From Chloroflexota bacterium (GTDB lineage: Bacteria > Chloroflexota > Dehalococcoidia > Lucifugimonadales > Lucifugimonadaceae): 64,000 nucleotides of DNA. The stretch spans positions 30,161 to 94,160 of the forward strand of contig VXSB01000035.1 in NCBI GenBank assembly GCA_009838175.1. The letters run 5' to 3'. The position numbers and the translations under genes were made by a program. Under the pieces are notes generated by a model. That model searched no databases, was not told the DNA's origin, and worked only from the letters and a program-made list of their open reading frames with translations. Positions 29,360-39,789 of the stretch are shown in pieces; within the stretch, counting starts at the first letter, position 1, and every line of letters starts with the position of its first letter.

Positions 29360-29513
29360 GGGATCTCCTGATGTGTGGTGTTTTGGCGAAGCGGGGCGAT
29401 ATGATTTTAGACGGCAATGTTAGCAGAGGGGGAGTAGCGCCATGTTGCCTTGAGTTGCGCCCGAACCTATCGTTTCGGTTAGTCTCTGTTCAAATGAAAG
29501 GACAGTTTCATCA

Positions 29514-30950
29514 GTGACCCGAGTTCTCATAGCTGCCTTCGACGGTCTCCAGCCTTCACAGGTTCGTGTTGACCTCACACCGAATCTCTTCAAATTTGCT
29601 GACGGTGGTGTCACGTTTGCTAGGAACCATCCGGTATTTCCGACCGTGACGCGGATAAACGTTGCCAGCCTTGTCACTGGTCGTCACCCCGGTTCGCATG
29701 GATTGGCCGGCAACACAGTCGTTATGCGGGATTACGACGCGAACAACGTGATAGAGGCGATGGAGCCGGTGCTCACCAAGGTGGCGGAGAAGACAGGCGA
29801 TGTCCTGTTGGTGCCGACTCTGGCGGACACCCTGTACGACAACGGAGAAGAATATGTAGCCGTGGGTGTCGGCACATCTGGCAACGCGTACGTTCAAAAC
29901 CCACGTGCCGAAGCACTGGGTGGTGCCACTATCCATCCAGAGTTTTGCCTGCCTAGAGGCGTGCATGACCAGTTAATCGGGGGCTTCGGCCCGTGGCCAA
30001 CTACCACTTCGCCGAATGTTCCACAGATGGAGCACGGAACACGCGTGCTGATCGAGTACGTGCTCGCTGAGCGCAGTCCGACGGTGGCGTTGATCTGGTT
30101 CTCCGAGCCTGACAGCAGCAACCACAAAGCGGGAGTGGGATCCGTCCTCTCCAATCAAGCCCTCGCCTCCGCCGATCAGCAGTTCGGACGGATCATTGGA
30201 TGGTTGGAAGGTAGTGGAACGTTGGAAGAAACCGACGTGATAGTGGTCTCGGACCACGGGTACGCGACTATTGAGTCGGTTGTGGACATCGAGGCCGAGT
30301 TGCGTCAGGCCGGCTTTCCGAGCGGCGGTCAACCCGGCGGCGTGTTGGTCGCGTCTAACGGGGGAGCGCTGCTCTTCTACGCGCACGAAGCCGATCCCGT
30401 GACCGTTGAGCGGTTGGCAACGTGGCTTTCCAAACAGTCTTGGTGCGGTGCGATGCTGGCTGCGGAACGCGTTGGTGTCGTGCCTGGCACGCTGCCTGCA
30501 AGTGTAGGCAATATCGATGGTCGTAGAAGCCCCGATCTCACGATGTCCTTTGCGTGGAGTTCCGCACCCAACGACGCCGGTTTCCCTGGTCAGACGGCAT
30601 CCTCAGGAGGTCCGGTCGGCGTCGGCACGCACGGTGGGATGAGCCGCCACGAGTTGCGGAATACGCTGATAGCGCGCGGCCCTAGTTTCCGTCGGTCGAC
30701 CGTCGTTGACACACCAACGGGCAACATTGACGTCGCCCCAACGATTCTTCACATTTTGGGTTTACCCGGCGGGGACGACATGGACGGCCGCGTCCTGCAC
30801 GAAGCTCTGGACGGCGGCGATGATGTATCAGAAGCCGAGTGCCGTTCAGTGACGCATGCTGCCGAGCTCGGCGACTACCGGCAGGAGGTGACGGTGACTA
30901 CCGTGAGGGGTTCGGCTTACCTCGACGAGGGGAACGCTGTATTACGTTAG
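29514..30950 (+). CDS. Alkaline phosphatase family / type I phosphodiesterase-nucleotide pyrophosphatase
   Basis: RVLIAAFDGLQPSQV...FPTVTRINVASLVTGRHPGSHGL...VIVVSDHGYATI...THGGMSRHELRNTLIARGP. Confidence 0.88.
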   Translation: MTRVLIAAFDGLQPSQVRVDLTPNLFKFADGGVTFARNHPVFPTVTRINVASLVTGRHPGSHGLAGNTVVMRDYDANNVIEAMEPVLTKVAEKTGDVLLVPTLADTLYDNGEEYVAVGVGTSGNAYVQNPRAEALGGATIHPEFCLPRGVHDQLIGGFGPWPTTTSPNVPQMEHGTRVLIEYVLAERSPTVALIWFSEPDSSNHKAGVGSVLSNQALASADQQFGRIIGWLEGSGTLEETDVIVVSDHGYATIESVVDIEAELRQAGFPSGGQPGGVLVASNGGALLFYAHEADPVTVERLATWLSKQSWCGAMLAAERVGVVPGTLPASVGNIDGRRSPDLTMSFAWSSAPNDAGFPGQTASSGGPVGVGTHGGMSRHELRNTLIARGPSFRRSTVVDTPTGNIDVAPTILHILGLPGGDDMDGRVLHEALDGGDDVSEAECRSVTHAAELGDYRQEVTVTTVRGSAYLDEGNAVLR

Positions 30951-31023
30951 GCAGGGGGCCGAGCGAAGGATTTGGTAGAGCGCCTTTGCTAGGCCTTGCT
31001 CTGTGTGACTTATCCACACGTCA

Positions 31024-31788
31024 CTATCGGGGCTCAACTTCGTCGAAGAATGTCTCGGCGGCGGATGACAGGAGGGTGGTTAGGTGAGTGTAGAGGTAGG
31101 TGACGCCTTGGTCTAGGTATCGTTGGATGGCTTGGGTGTTGCCGGCGGATCCGGATGTTTTGCCTGCATCTGCGATGGTGGCAAAGACGGTGTCCATGGC
31201 TTGGCGGACTTCGGGCGCGTCGGGGCGTCCGGGGTATCCGAGGGACTGTGAGAGGTCAGAAGGACCGACGAAGAAGACGTCGACGCCGGGGACTTGCACG
31301 ATCTCGTCGACATTTCTGACGGCTTCGGCTTCTTCGAGTTGGACGCATACGAGAGTCTCGTTGTTGGTGTGTTCCGCATAATCGGACATGGACATGTCGT
31401 ATCCGTATGACGCTGATCTGACACCGGCGGCTAGTCCGCGTTCGCCGATGGGATGGTATTTGACGGCTTGGACGGCTCTTCGGGCATCGTTGGCGGTGTT
31501 GACGTGGGGCACCTGTACGCCCATGACGCCGCGGTCCATGAGTTGTCCGATGGCCTCAAATCCGTTGACCGGCGGTCTGGCGATGGGTGTCACGCCCGCG
31601 GTTTCAGCGGCCATGACCATGAGTTCGACGCTCTCGATCGAGATTGATCCATGTTCGCAGTCAATGAGCACCCAATCGAAGCCGAGTCGTCCGACGATAT
31701 CGACGATGTGTGGTGATGGGAACATGACCGACACGCCGAATGCAGGTTCGCCGGCGAGGAGTTTTTGTTTCATAGGGTTGAGGCTCAT
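31024..31788 (-). CDS. HpcH/HpaI aldolase/citrate lyase family protein
   Basis: GFDWVLIDCEHGSISIESVELMVMAAETAGVTPIARPP...GVMGVQVPHVNTANDARRAVQAVKYHPIGERG. Confidence 0.92.
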   Translation of the reverse strand: MSLNPMKQKLLAGEPAFGVSVMFPSPHIVDIVGRLGFDWVLIDCEHGSISIESVELMVMAAETAGVTPIARPPVNGFEAIGQLMDRGVMGVQVPHVNTANDARRAVQAVKYHPIGERGLAAGVRSASYGYDMSMSDYAEHTNNETLVCVQLEEAEAVRNVDEIVQVPGVDVFFVGPSDLSQSLGYPGRPDAPEVRQAMDTVFATIADAGKTSGSAGNTQAIQRYLDQGVTYLYTHLTTLLSSAAETFFDEVEPR

Positions 31789-31945
31789 GGTGAGTATCAG
31801 GCTAATAGATTGTTTGACCGTGGTGATTCGAAGAAGTATCGAAGAGGCACTCTCGCGATCTATGAGGTACCGACAAGTTGGATGTACAAACTGGCGGATC
31901 GGCGTATAATCCGCTGAACGGTACGCCATCCAAGGGGGTGCTGAG

Positions 31946-33544
31946 TTGTCCAGCACGTTTGACACCATCATTGTCGGCGCCGGTTCGGCCGGGGCCATTC
32001 TCGCAACGCGACTTACAGAGGACCCTGACCATTCGGTGCTTCTAATCGAGGCGGGTCCAGACTATCCAGAGTTCGACGATATACCTGACGAGGTTAAGTA
32101 TGGGTACGGGCACAAGAATCGACCGTGGCGGAGAGCGCATAGCGACCACAGGTGGACGTTCGTTGCGCGTTACACAGACGAGGCGATGCCGGGTTTGGTG
32201 CCGCGTGGCAGGGTAGTGGGTGGTTCAAGCGCGGTGAACGCGCAGATTTTCCTGAGGGGCGTGCCGGAGGACTACGACACGTGGGCATCGTGGGGCAACG
32301 ACAGGTGGAGCTTCGAGGAATTGATGCCGTTCTTCAGGATGATCGAGACGGACACCGACTTCTCTGGCGATTTCCACGGGTCCGATGGTCCGATCATCGT
32401 GCGGCGATTCAAACCGGAGGAGTGGAATGCTCCTCAACGGGCGTTCTACGAGGCGGCGCGGGCCAATGGATTCCCAGACTGCCCGGATCACAACGCTCCC
32501 GACACGACAGGTGTCGGTCCGACGCCGCTCAACAATCCCGGCCGCGTGCGTTGGAGCACGGCGATCGGTTATCTCAGCACCGCACGGGAGCGGCCTAATC
32601 TCACGATTCAATCGGATTGCCTAGTCCACAAGGTTCTGTTCGACGGCAAGAAGGCTGTCGGGACCCGGGCGGAAGTTGACGGTAAAGTATCAGACTATGA
32701 GGGCGAAAACGTCATCCTGTCGGCGGGTGCGATTGGCTCGCCGCACCTATTGATGCTCTCAGGCGTAGGTCCTGTGGGAAGGTTGGATGACGTTGGCGTG
32801 CCGCTGGTGCATGAGTTGCCGGGCGTGGGTAAGAATCTCCGGGACCATCCGCAGGTCAGGATGGCGTGGCGGACGCACGATGGTTTTGAGATGCCTGAAG
32901 AGACGCCGGGCGTCCAGATTACTCTGCGTTACACCGCCGCAGCTTCGCACCTTCCAAACGACATGCTGATTCTAGCGAGTTCGCGCACTCCGATCGACTA
33001 CAGGCCGTATCGAACGGGCGCAAGCGATGAACTCGGTCTTGGGATGACCATCTGCATCGACCTTGCGGTCGGTGCGGGCAGTCTGTATTTGCGAGACAAA
33101 GACCCGCATATCCAGCCGTTCCTCGACTACAATTATCTGGAGGACGATTTCGACACGGCGAGGTTCCGCGAAGGCGTTCAGATCTGTCTCGCATTCGCGG
33201 AGCACGAGGACTGGGCCCGTATGGCGAAGGAGCGAGTGTACCCGACTGATGCAGACCTTGAGTCGGACGAGACGTTGAACGCGTGGATCAGGCGAAGAGT
33301 GGCCACGAGTCATCACGTGTCTGGCACGTGCAAGATGGGACCGGATTCGGATCCGATGGCAGTCGTAGATCAGTTCGGCAATGTGCGCGGTCTCGAGAAC
33401 CTGAAGGTCGCGGACGCGTCGATCATGCCGGACTGCATCCGTGCGAACACGAACGTGACATCGATGGTGATCGGCGAGCGCGTGGCGTCGTTTATAGGGG
33501 AAAGTTATAGGCGAGATGCGGTCAACGATAGCGGAAGCAGCTAG
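31946..33544 (+). CDS. GMC family oxidoreductase
   Basis: FDTIIVGAGSAGAILATRLTEDPDHSVLLIEAG; GRVVGGSSAVNAQIFLRG; C-terminal HHVSGTCKMG. Confidence 0.95.
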   Translation: MSSTFDTIIVGAGSAGAILATRLTEDPDHSVLLIEAGPDYPEFDDIPDEVKYGYGHKNRPWRRAHSDHRWTFVARYTDEAMPGLVPRGRVVGGSSAVNAQIFLRGVPEDYDTWASWGNDRWSFEELMPFFRMIETDTDFSGDFHGSDGPIIVRRFKPEEWNAPQRAFYEAARANGFPDCPDHNAPDTTGVGPTPLNNPGRVRWSTAIGYLSTARERPNLTIQSDCLVHKVLFDGKKAVGTRAEVDGKVSDYEGENVILSAGAIGSPHLLMLSGVGPVGRLDDVGVPLVHELPGVGKNLRDHPQVRMAWRTHDGFEMPEETPGVQITLRYTAAASHLPNDMLILASSRTPIDYRPYRTGASDELGLGMTICIDLAVGAGSLYLRDKDPHIQPFLDYNYLEDDFDTARFREGVQICLAFAEHEDWARMAKERVYPTDADLESDETLNAWIRRRVATSHHVSGTCKMGPDSDPMAVVDQFGNVRGLENLKVADASIMPDCIRANTNVTSMVIGERVASFIGESYRRDAVNDSGSS

Positions 33545-34088
33545 TAATGTGGTCGTTTACGAGGCCTGCGGACTGCATGAAGGCGTAGCAGATCGTGGGT
33601 CCGACGAAGGTGAAGCCGTAGGCTCGGAGAGATTTGCTCATAGCGTCGGATTCGTCGGTCTGGGCGGGTATGTCGGCGAGGGTTAGGAAGGCGTTTTGGC
33701 GAGTTTGACCGTGGACAAAGCTCCAGAGATATGCGTCGAGGGAGCCGTGATCGGATTGGACGGCGATGGTGGCACGGGCATTTTTTATGGCGGCGTCGAT
33801 CTTGGCGCGGTTTCGGATGATGCGGGTGTCGGCGCGGAGTCGTTCGCGGTCGGAGTCGTCGTATGCTGCAACCGTTGGGATGTCGAAGTTGTCGAATGCG
33901 GCGCGGTATCCTTCGCGGCGGTGAAGGACGGTGCGCCAGGAGAGTCCTGCCTGTGCACCTTCAAGGATGAGCAGCTCGAAGAGGGCGCGGTCGTCGTGAA
34001 TGGGGACGCCCCAGTCCTCGTCGTGGTATTTCTGCATGAGTGGGTCGTCGCCAGCCCATTCGCATCGAGTCACTGGTTGTGGTTTCAT
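33522..34088 (-). CDS. tag: DNA-3-methyladenine glycosylase I
   Basis: RCEWAGDDPLMQKYHDEDWGVPIHDDRALFELLILEGAQAGLSWRTVLHRREGYRAAF. Confidence 0.95.
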   Translation of the reverse strand: MKPQPVTRCEWAGDDPLMQKYHDEDWGVPIHDDRALFELLILEGAQAGLSWRTVLHRREGYRAAFDNFDIPTVAAYDDSDRERLRADTRIIRNRAKIDAAIKNARATIAVQSDHGSLDAYLWSFVHGQTRQNAFLTLADIPAQTDESDAMSKSLRAYGFTFVGPTICYAFMQSAGLVNDHITSCFRYR

Positions 34089-34179
34089 GCAATGGAAGCG
34101 TACTACGGCGTGCGATACGGATGCGGTCTTGCTAGTCTTTTAACGACTGATTGACGCAGTTTACACATGGGCAGTCGTT

Positions 34180-34539
34180 ATGAACTGGAAGCAGCACGAA
34201 TCTGAGGATGCGATTCTGGAGCCGGGGTTGCATGAAGGCGATGGCGTTGTGACGCGTCGGAGATTCTTCCGTGGGGAGTCGAAACTACCGGTGCGGATCG
34301 AGGTTTGGGAGTTGCCGCCGGGCGCGAGCGAGGGCAGCCATGTGCACGATGGGGAAGACACGCTGGAGGAGTTCTACTACTTCATTGCAGGTCGAGGAGT
34401 GATGTGGATGGACGGTGATGAGAGGGTAGTAGAGTCTGGCGATGCGGTGATGGCTCCGCCGGGCGTTGATCATGGGTTTCGGTGTGTTGGGGATGAGACG
34501 TTGAAACTGGTGATAGCTTGGGGCAAACCGACAGGGTAG
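34180..34539 (+). CDS. Cupin domain protein
   Basis: ELPPGASEGSHVHDGEDTLEEFYYFIAGRGVMWMDGDERVVESGDAVMAPPGVDHGFR. Confidence 0.9.
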   Translation: MNWKQHESEDAILEPGLHEGDGVVTRRRFFRGESKLPVRIEVWELPPGASEGSHVHDGEDTLEEFYYFIAGRGVMWMDGDERVVESGDAVMAPPGVDHGFRCVGDETLKLVIAWGKPTG

Positions 34540-34662
34540 ACGGGATAAGAGGTTTGAGTGTTTGACATCAACGATCTTTTACCTAACTGTCTGAGTGTCA
34601 ACGACGCTATCGATTGATTGTTCTTGAGCCGGTAACCTTATAGGTTGCCGTGAGCCTCCGCG

Positions 34663-35226
34663 ATGATCATGATCAAAGAAGAAACGATCACAGCGCTGGG
34701 TGAGTACGCGAAGGTTTCGATTGCGTTCACGGTTGCGTCACGTTATGTGGCAGTGCCGGTTGGCGCTGCGAGCCAAGGCTGGGAACTGATTAAGGAGCCG
34801 ATCGATCCGCCTTGGATCAAGGATTACGACGGTGGTGAACCGCCGACTCGGTGGTTGCGATGGGACACTAGCAACTGGCGGTTGATTTCAGCGTTTTCGA
34901 ACGGCAGTCGGGTGGGCGGTGCAATCGTTGTACACGATTCGCCAGAGTTGCACTTCCTAGAGGGGCGGAAGGATCTTGCGGCGTTGTGGGATCTGCGTGT
35001 TTCGCCCGCGTGTCGAAGGCAAGGCGTGGGTGCGAGGTTGTTTGAGCATGTCGTCGGATACGCAAAAAGTGTAGGCTGTGTGGAACTCAAGATCGAGACG
35101 CAGGACGTCAACGTAAACGCTTGCGATTTTTATGCGAAACAAGGGTGTCGGCTGGTGAACGTCATTCCCGATGCGTATCCCGGTTGGCCTGATGAGGTGG
35201 AGTTCGACTGGATGTTGAAACTCTGA
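34663..35226 (+). CDS. GNAT family N-acetyltransferase
   Basis: AALWDLRVSPACRRQGVGARLFEHVVGYAKSVGC...NACDFYAKQGCR. Confidence 0.9.
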   Translation: MIMIKEETITALGEYAKVSIAFTVASRYVAVPVGAASQGWELIKEPIDPPWIKDYDGGEPPTRWLRWDTSNWRLISAFSNGSRVGGAIVVHDSPELHFLEGRKDLAALWDLRVSPACRRQGVGARLFEHVVGYAKSVGCVELKIETQDVNVNACDFYAKQGCRLVNVIPDAYPGWPDEVEFDWMLKL

Positions 35227-35337
35227 TAAAGGCCTGAGTTCCATCACGTGGTTGCACGCGAAGATGTACTAAGCAATGATTCAGGGGTATAACATGCATT
35301 TAATGCCTGTTAATTGTCGGCCTGAGGGAGTTTACGC

Positions 35338-37542
35338 TTGACGCAATCGCTGGCGCGTTTCAGCGCGCGAAGACCGATCGTCACGATCGGCGCATGGATC
35401 GTTTTGGTCGTTATCGCTTTAGCGATTATCGGGCAGCTTCTCGCATCCGCGACGACCACCGAACTGAAGCTCAGCGGCGGGTTCGAGTCGGCAAAAGCTG
35501 TGGCTGCTTTGGAGAGGCTGCGTGGCGGACCTGAACCGATATCTGAAGTCATCGTCATTCAGTCCGAGACGTTGACTGTCGATGAGCCTGCGTTTGCGGC
35601 GAAGGTGAATTCGGTTTTGCAGGAGATCGTGGAGTTGGGCGACGAGATCGTCGGCGATGGCGCGGTTAATTACTACATGCTTAGTGCGTTGGCTCCCGAG
35701 ACCGCAGAGAACCTTGTGTCGGCGGATCGTCAGACGACGTTGATGACGATACCGATAGCGGGCGATTTCGACGAGGCGGCGGTGAATGTCAAAGAAGTGA
35801 TCGAGGTCGTCGAACGTGCGGATGAAGCTGATGATTTCAGAGTGCTGATAAGTGGTCCCGCGAGCGTTTCGTACGAGACTAACGAGTTTGCCAGGCACGA
35901 CTTGGAACAGGGCGAACGAGTTGGTGTTCCAGTTGCTTTGCTGATTTTGTTGGCACTTTTCGGCGCGGTTGTAGCGGCATTGATACCCATCGGCTTGGCC
36001 ATCGTCGCCATTGTTATTGCCTTGGGGTTCGTAGCCATCATTGGGCAGGTGTTCGACTTGGTCTTTTTTGTGACTTTGATGATCACGATGATCGGTTTGG
36101 CGGTAGGTATCGACTACTCTCTGTTCATCATTTCCCGCTTCCGCGAAGAGATGGATCGCGGTTTAAGTATCCAGGAGGCGGTGGCGCGTGCAGGGGAGAC
36201 AGCGGGTAGAACGGTGCTGTTCAGCGGTTTGACCGTGGTGATCGCTCTGTGCGGGATGTTCATAATCCCGATGGGTTTCTTCCAATCACTGGGTTTGGGA
36301 GCGATCTTGGTAGTCATCATCGAGATGGCCGCGACTCTGACATTGTTGCCAGCGATACTGGCCCTGCTGGGCCCGAAGGTCGATCTTTTGTCGATACCGT
36401 TCTTCCGTAGGAAGGGCGGCGAAGAATCGCATGAGCATCGCGAGCACGGTTTCTGGGAGCGCACGACGGTGATCGTGACTAAAGTGCCTTGGCTCAGCTT
36501 CTTGATCGTGGCCGCACCGATGGTTGTAGCGATCGTCTACTACTTCCAGATCGAGACTGGATTGAACGGAGTAGAGACGTTACCCGACGGATCGGTAACG
36601 AAGGAGGCGTTCTTTGTTTTGGAAGAGGAGTTCGCGTTTGGTCTAGCTAGTCCGTCGGACATCGTTATTGAGGGCAATATCGGCGATCCGCAGGTACAGG
36701 GCGCGATCCAGAAGTTGACGCAACTGTTGATCGAGGACCCGAGGTTCCCGATACCCCCTTTGCTAGACCCGTCGTCATCGGGTGAGATCGCGTTGATCAA
36801 ATTGGCGTTGCCGGGTCATCCTACGGGCGAGGACGCTGTCGCGCTGATGTCGGTTCTGCGGGATGAACATATACCGGCCGCGTTCTCAGGCGTTCCTGTG
36901 GAGGTCAACGTGGGAGGTCAGAGCGCAGCCTCGGCGGAGATTTTCCAAGTTGTCGACCAGTACACGCCGATAGTTTTCACGTTCGTGCTGGGCTTCAGTT
37001 TCATCGTGCTGTTGCTAGTGTTCAGGTCGATAGTGATTCCGATCAAAGCGGTGATCATGAATCTGCTATCGGTGGGCACCGCCTACGGTCTGCTGGTTCT
37101 AGTGTTCCAAAAGGGGTTCGCCACAGATTTGCTCGGATTCCAGCGCGCGGATGTGATTGATGCATGGATACCGCTGTTCCTGTTCACGATTCTCTTCGGC
37201 CTCTCAATGGACTATCACGTGTTCCTTTTGAGCCGGGTGCGTGAACGCTTCGACCAGACTGGCAACAACACGGAAGCGGTGAGTTACGGGTTGCGATCGA
37301 CCGCGAACCTCATTACTGGAGCGGCACTGATCATGGTGGCAGTGTTCGGAGCGTTTGCGGCCGGGAAGACGATAATTAATCAACAGGTTGGGTTCGGTCT
37401 AGCGGTAGCAATTCTCTTGGATGCGACGCTGGTCAGATCGGTGCTTGTGCCGGCGAGCATGGAGATGCTCGGGAAGGGTAACTGGTACCTCCCGTCTTGG
37501 TTGCAATGGCTGCCTGACTTGAGAGTAGAAGCAGAAGAATAA
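35338..37542 (+). CDS. MMPL/RND family transporter
   Basis: 734 aa; AVGIDYSLFIISRFREEMDRGLSIQEAVARAGETAGRTVLFSGLTVVIALCGMF; FGLSMDYHVFLLSRVRERF. Confidence 0.93.
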   Translation: MTQSLARFSARRPIVTIGAWIVLVVIALAIIGQLLASATTTELKLSGGFESAKAVAALERLRGGPEPISEVIVIQSETLTVDEPAFAAKVNSVLQEIVELGDEIVGDGAVNYYMLSALAPETAENLVSADRQTTLMTIPIAGDFDEAAVNVKEVIEVVERADEADDFRVLISGPASVSYETNEFARHDLEQGERVGVPVALLILLALFGAVVAALIPIGLAIVAIVIALGFVAIIGQVFDLVFFVTLMITMIGLAVGIDYSLFIISRFREEMDRGLSIQEAVARAGETAGRTVLFSGLTVVIALCGMFIIPMGFFQSLGLGAILVVIIEMAATLTLLPAILALLGPKVDLLSIPFFRRKGGEESHEHREHGFWERTTVIVTKVPWLSFLIVAAPMVVAIVYYFQIETGLNGVETLPDGSVTKEAFFVLEEEFAFGLASPSDIVIEGNIGDPQVQGAIQKLTQLLIEDPRFPIPPLLDPSSSGEIALIKLALPGHPTGEDAVALMSVLRDEHIPAAFSGVPVEVNVGGQSAASAEIFQVVDQYTPIVFTFVLGFSFIVLLLVFRSIVIPIKAVIMNLLSVGTAYGLLVLVFQKGFATDLLGFQRADVIDAWIPLFLFTILFGLSMDYHVFLLSRVRERFDQTGNNTEAVSYGLRSTANLITGAALIMVAVFGAFAAGKTIINQQVGFGLAVAILLDATLVRSVLVPASMEMLGKGNWYLPSWLQWLPDLRVEAEE

Positions 37543-37607
37543 TCTACGATACCTAGTGATGGAGACATCACTGCCTTTGATCCACGACTTACAACACCGG
37601 CATTTCA

Positions 37608-38795
37608 ATGCGAATTCCATCTGACAACAAGCCGGGCTACGAACTCGCCCGAGCTGTTGAGCCGGAGATAGCTAGCAACTACATCGCACATACCTATGTC
37701 GCCGATCCAGAAGCGGACGCGTTGATGCTGAAGCTTGCGCATCTGGCCCCGTTCGAGATGCGGCAGTTGTTGCAGGCGGCGATGGACGATGATCAGGACG
37801 GGTTAAAGCAAGCCCCGGCGGCCCTCAGAGACTTCTTCGACGGTATGACGCCGCCCGATTGGGTAAACCCGTCAGAATTTCCCGCCGGCGTTCGGATGTT
37901 CCATCGGAACTCTAAGGTTATCTTGGCATCTTTCGTGAGTGGAGTGCTCATTGAAGGTTTTATGACCAACATCTCGAAATCGTTTTTCATCACCGGACGA
38001 GTTCGGGATCAAGGCGTAAGGCGTTTGCAGCAGAACAACCGGCATTTAGTCGAGTGTTTTCTGCCGGGCGGATTGGAGAGATACGGGGACGGTTGGAAAT
38101 TATCTGTAAGGATTCGGCTGATTCACGCGCAAATCAGACGGCTTCTCGGCGAATCGGACGAATGGGACGCGGATGCTTGGGGCGTCCCGTTGAGTTCAGC
38201 GCATTTGGGGTTTGCGATCACCGCGTTTTCTGCGAGGTTGCTCGCGCACATGAGAAGGTTGGGAGCGAGTTACTCAGAGGAAGAGGCGGAGAGTTTCATG
38301 GCTGCGTGGCGTTACGTCGGCTGGTTGATGGGCATTCCAGAGACGATACTTTTCCGCGATGAAGCGGAGGCGCTCAAACTCTTCGAAATCGGTGGTATTT
38401 GTGAGCCCGAACCGGGGATTGAATCGATCGCGATGGCGAACTCGCTCGTGAACTCTGCTCCGTTATTGGCGGATATGACTGATCCCACAGTACGCCAAGC
38501 ATTCGCGAAATACATCTACGGCGTTTCTCGCGCGGTCATCGGCAACAAGTTGGCGGAGCAATTGAACTATCCGCCAACTTCAACGATCGGTGTCTTGGCT
38601 TGGTTCAGGATACAGCAACGCTATGAACGACTGATGCGCAATACGACCTTGCGCAAGTTGCCTTTGCTTAGCCGCATCGACCGGGGGATGTACGATCAGT
38701 TCGCTGGCCTGATACAAGTGTCTGCGTTTGACGAAGCCGGCATCTCGTACGCGCTTCCGGACCACGTTTACAACGAGCAGTCGAGCAAGTGGTGA
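37608..38795 (+). CDS. Oxygenase MpaB-like (DUF2236) family protein
   Basis: MFHRNSKVILASFVSGVLIEGF...RLIHAQIRRLL...MAAWRYVGWLMGIPE. Confidence 0.8.
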   Translation: MRIPSDNKPGYELARAVEPEIASNYIAHTYVADPEADALMLKLAHLAPFEMRQLLQAAMDDDQDGLKQAPAALRDFFDGMTPPDWVNPSEFPAGVRMFHRNSKVILASFVSGVLIEGFMTNISKSFFITGRVRDQGVRRLQQNNRHLVECFLPGGLERYGDGWKLSVRIRLIHAQIRRLLGESDEWDADAWGVPLSSAHLGFAITAFSARLLAHMRRLGASYSEEEAESFMAAWRYVGWLMGIPETILFRDEAEALKLFEIGGICEPEPGIESIAMANSLVNSAPLLADMTDPTVRQAFAKYIYGVSRAVIGNKLAEQLNYPPTSTIGVLAWFRIQQRYERLMRNTTLRKLPLLSRIDRGMYDQFAGLIQVSAFDEAGISYALPDHVYNEQSSKW

Positions 38796-39661
38796 ATACA
38801 GCACCTCCCATCGTATCGGTCGATTTTCTCTTCCACCACTACGATGCAATTGCGTTCGATTCCTACGGCGTGTTAGTAGATGGTATCGATCCTTTGCCGG
38901 GCGCGATTGAGTTTACGGAGCGGTTGACCACTGCGGGCAAGCCATGGGTGCTGGCGACTAATGATGCTTCGCGATTGACGGCAGGTCGGTTGGAGGTGAT
39001 GCAAGGGCAGGGCTTCGGCATCGAAGAGGATCAGGTGATTTCTGCAGGATCGTTGCTGCGTCGGTTTTTCGAGGAGCGAGGGGTGATGGGAACTCCGTGC
39101 ATCGCTACGGGGCATGGGGATGCTGTTGAGTTCGTGCGGCTAGGAGGGTGTGAATCGGTGCCGCTGACTGTCGATGATGATGCTTCGACATCTCTCGCAA
39201 TCGCTGGAATCACTGGATATGACTGGTTCGAGGCGACGCGTGACATGCTCTCGCTGATAATCCGAAGGATGGATGCTGGCAATCCGCTTCATTTGGTGGT
39301 TCCGAACCCGGACGTGTTATATCCGGACGGCGTGAACCGTTTTTCGATTGGGCCCGGCGGATTGGCTGAGATGATCGAGACCGCGGTTTCCCGGCGTTTC
39401 GGTGATGACGACGCGGTGAAGTTCGCGAAGCTGGGCAAGCCGTATGCACCCATGTTCGACGCCATCAAGGATCGTCTCAACGGATACAACAAGGTGGCTT
39501 TCGTCGGCGATCAACTGCACACTGATATAGCAGGTGCGAATCGAGCAGGGCTCGACTCGGTGCTGATCGGCACTGGGATCACACGTTGGAATGATGCGAG
39601 CGACCTCAAGGATGTGTCGCCGTCGATGATGCCGACCCTGCTGTTGCCGTCAATGGAATGA
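38789..39661 (+). CDS. HAD-IIA family hydrolase (NagD-like), translationally overlapping the upstream gene
   Basis: YDAIAFDSYGVLVDGIDPLPGAIEF...GKPYAPMFDAIKDRL...VAFVGDQLHTDIAGANRAGLDSVLIGTGI. Confidence 0.88.
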   Translation: MVNTAPPIVSVDFLFHHYDAIAFDSYGVLVDGIDPLPGAIEFTERLTTAGKPWVLATNDASRLTAGRLEVMQGQGFGIEEDQVISAGSLLRRFFEERGVMGTPCIATGHGDAVEFVRLGGCESVPLTVDDDASTSLAIAGITGYDWFEATRDMLSLIIRRMDAGNPLHLVVPNPDVLYPDGVNRFSIGPGGLAEMIETAVSRRFGDDDAVKFAKLGKPYAPMFDAIKDRLNGYNKVAFVGDQLHTDIAGANRAGLDSVLIGTGITRWNDASDLKDVSPSMMPTLLLPSME

Positions 39662-39789
39662 GCAGCCCATATGAGTGTTGGTTTGGGTGGATGTTCGTAT
39701 AATCCACTAAACTTGGATACGCTTCGATTCGGTTAGTCGGGCAGTTTGGAAGGCCCGATAAAGTCCGTGTCGTTGATTGAAGTAACAGC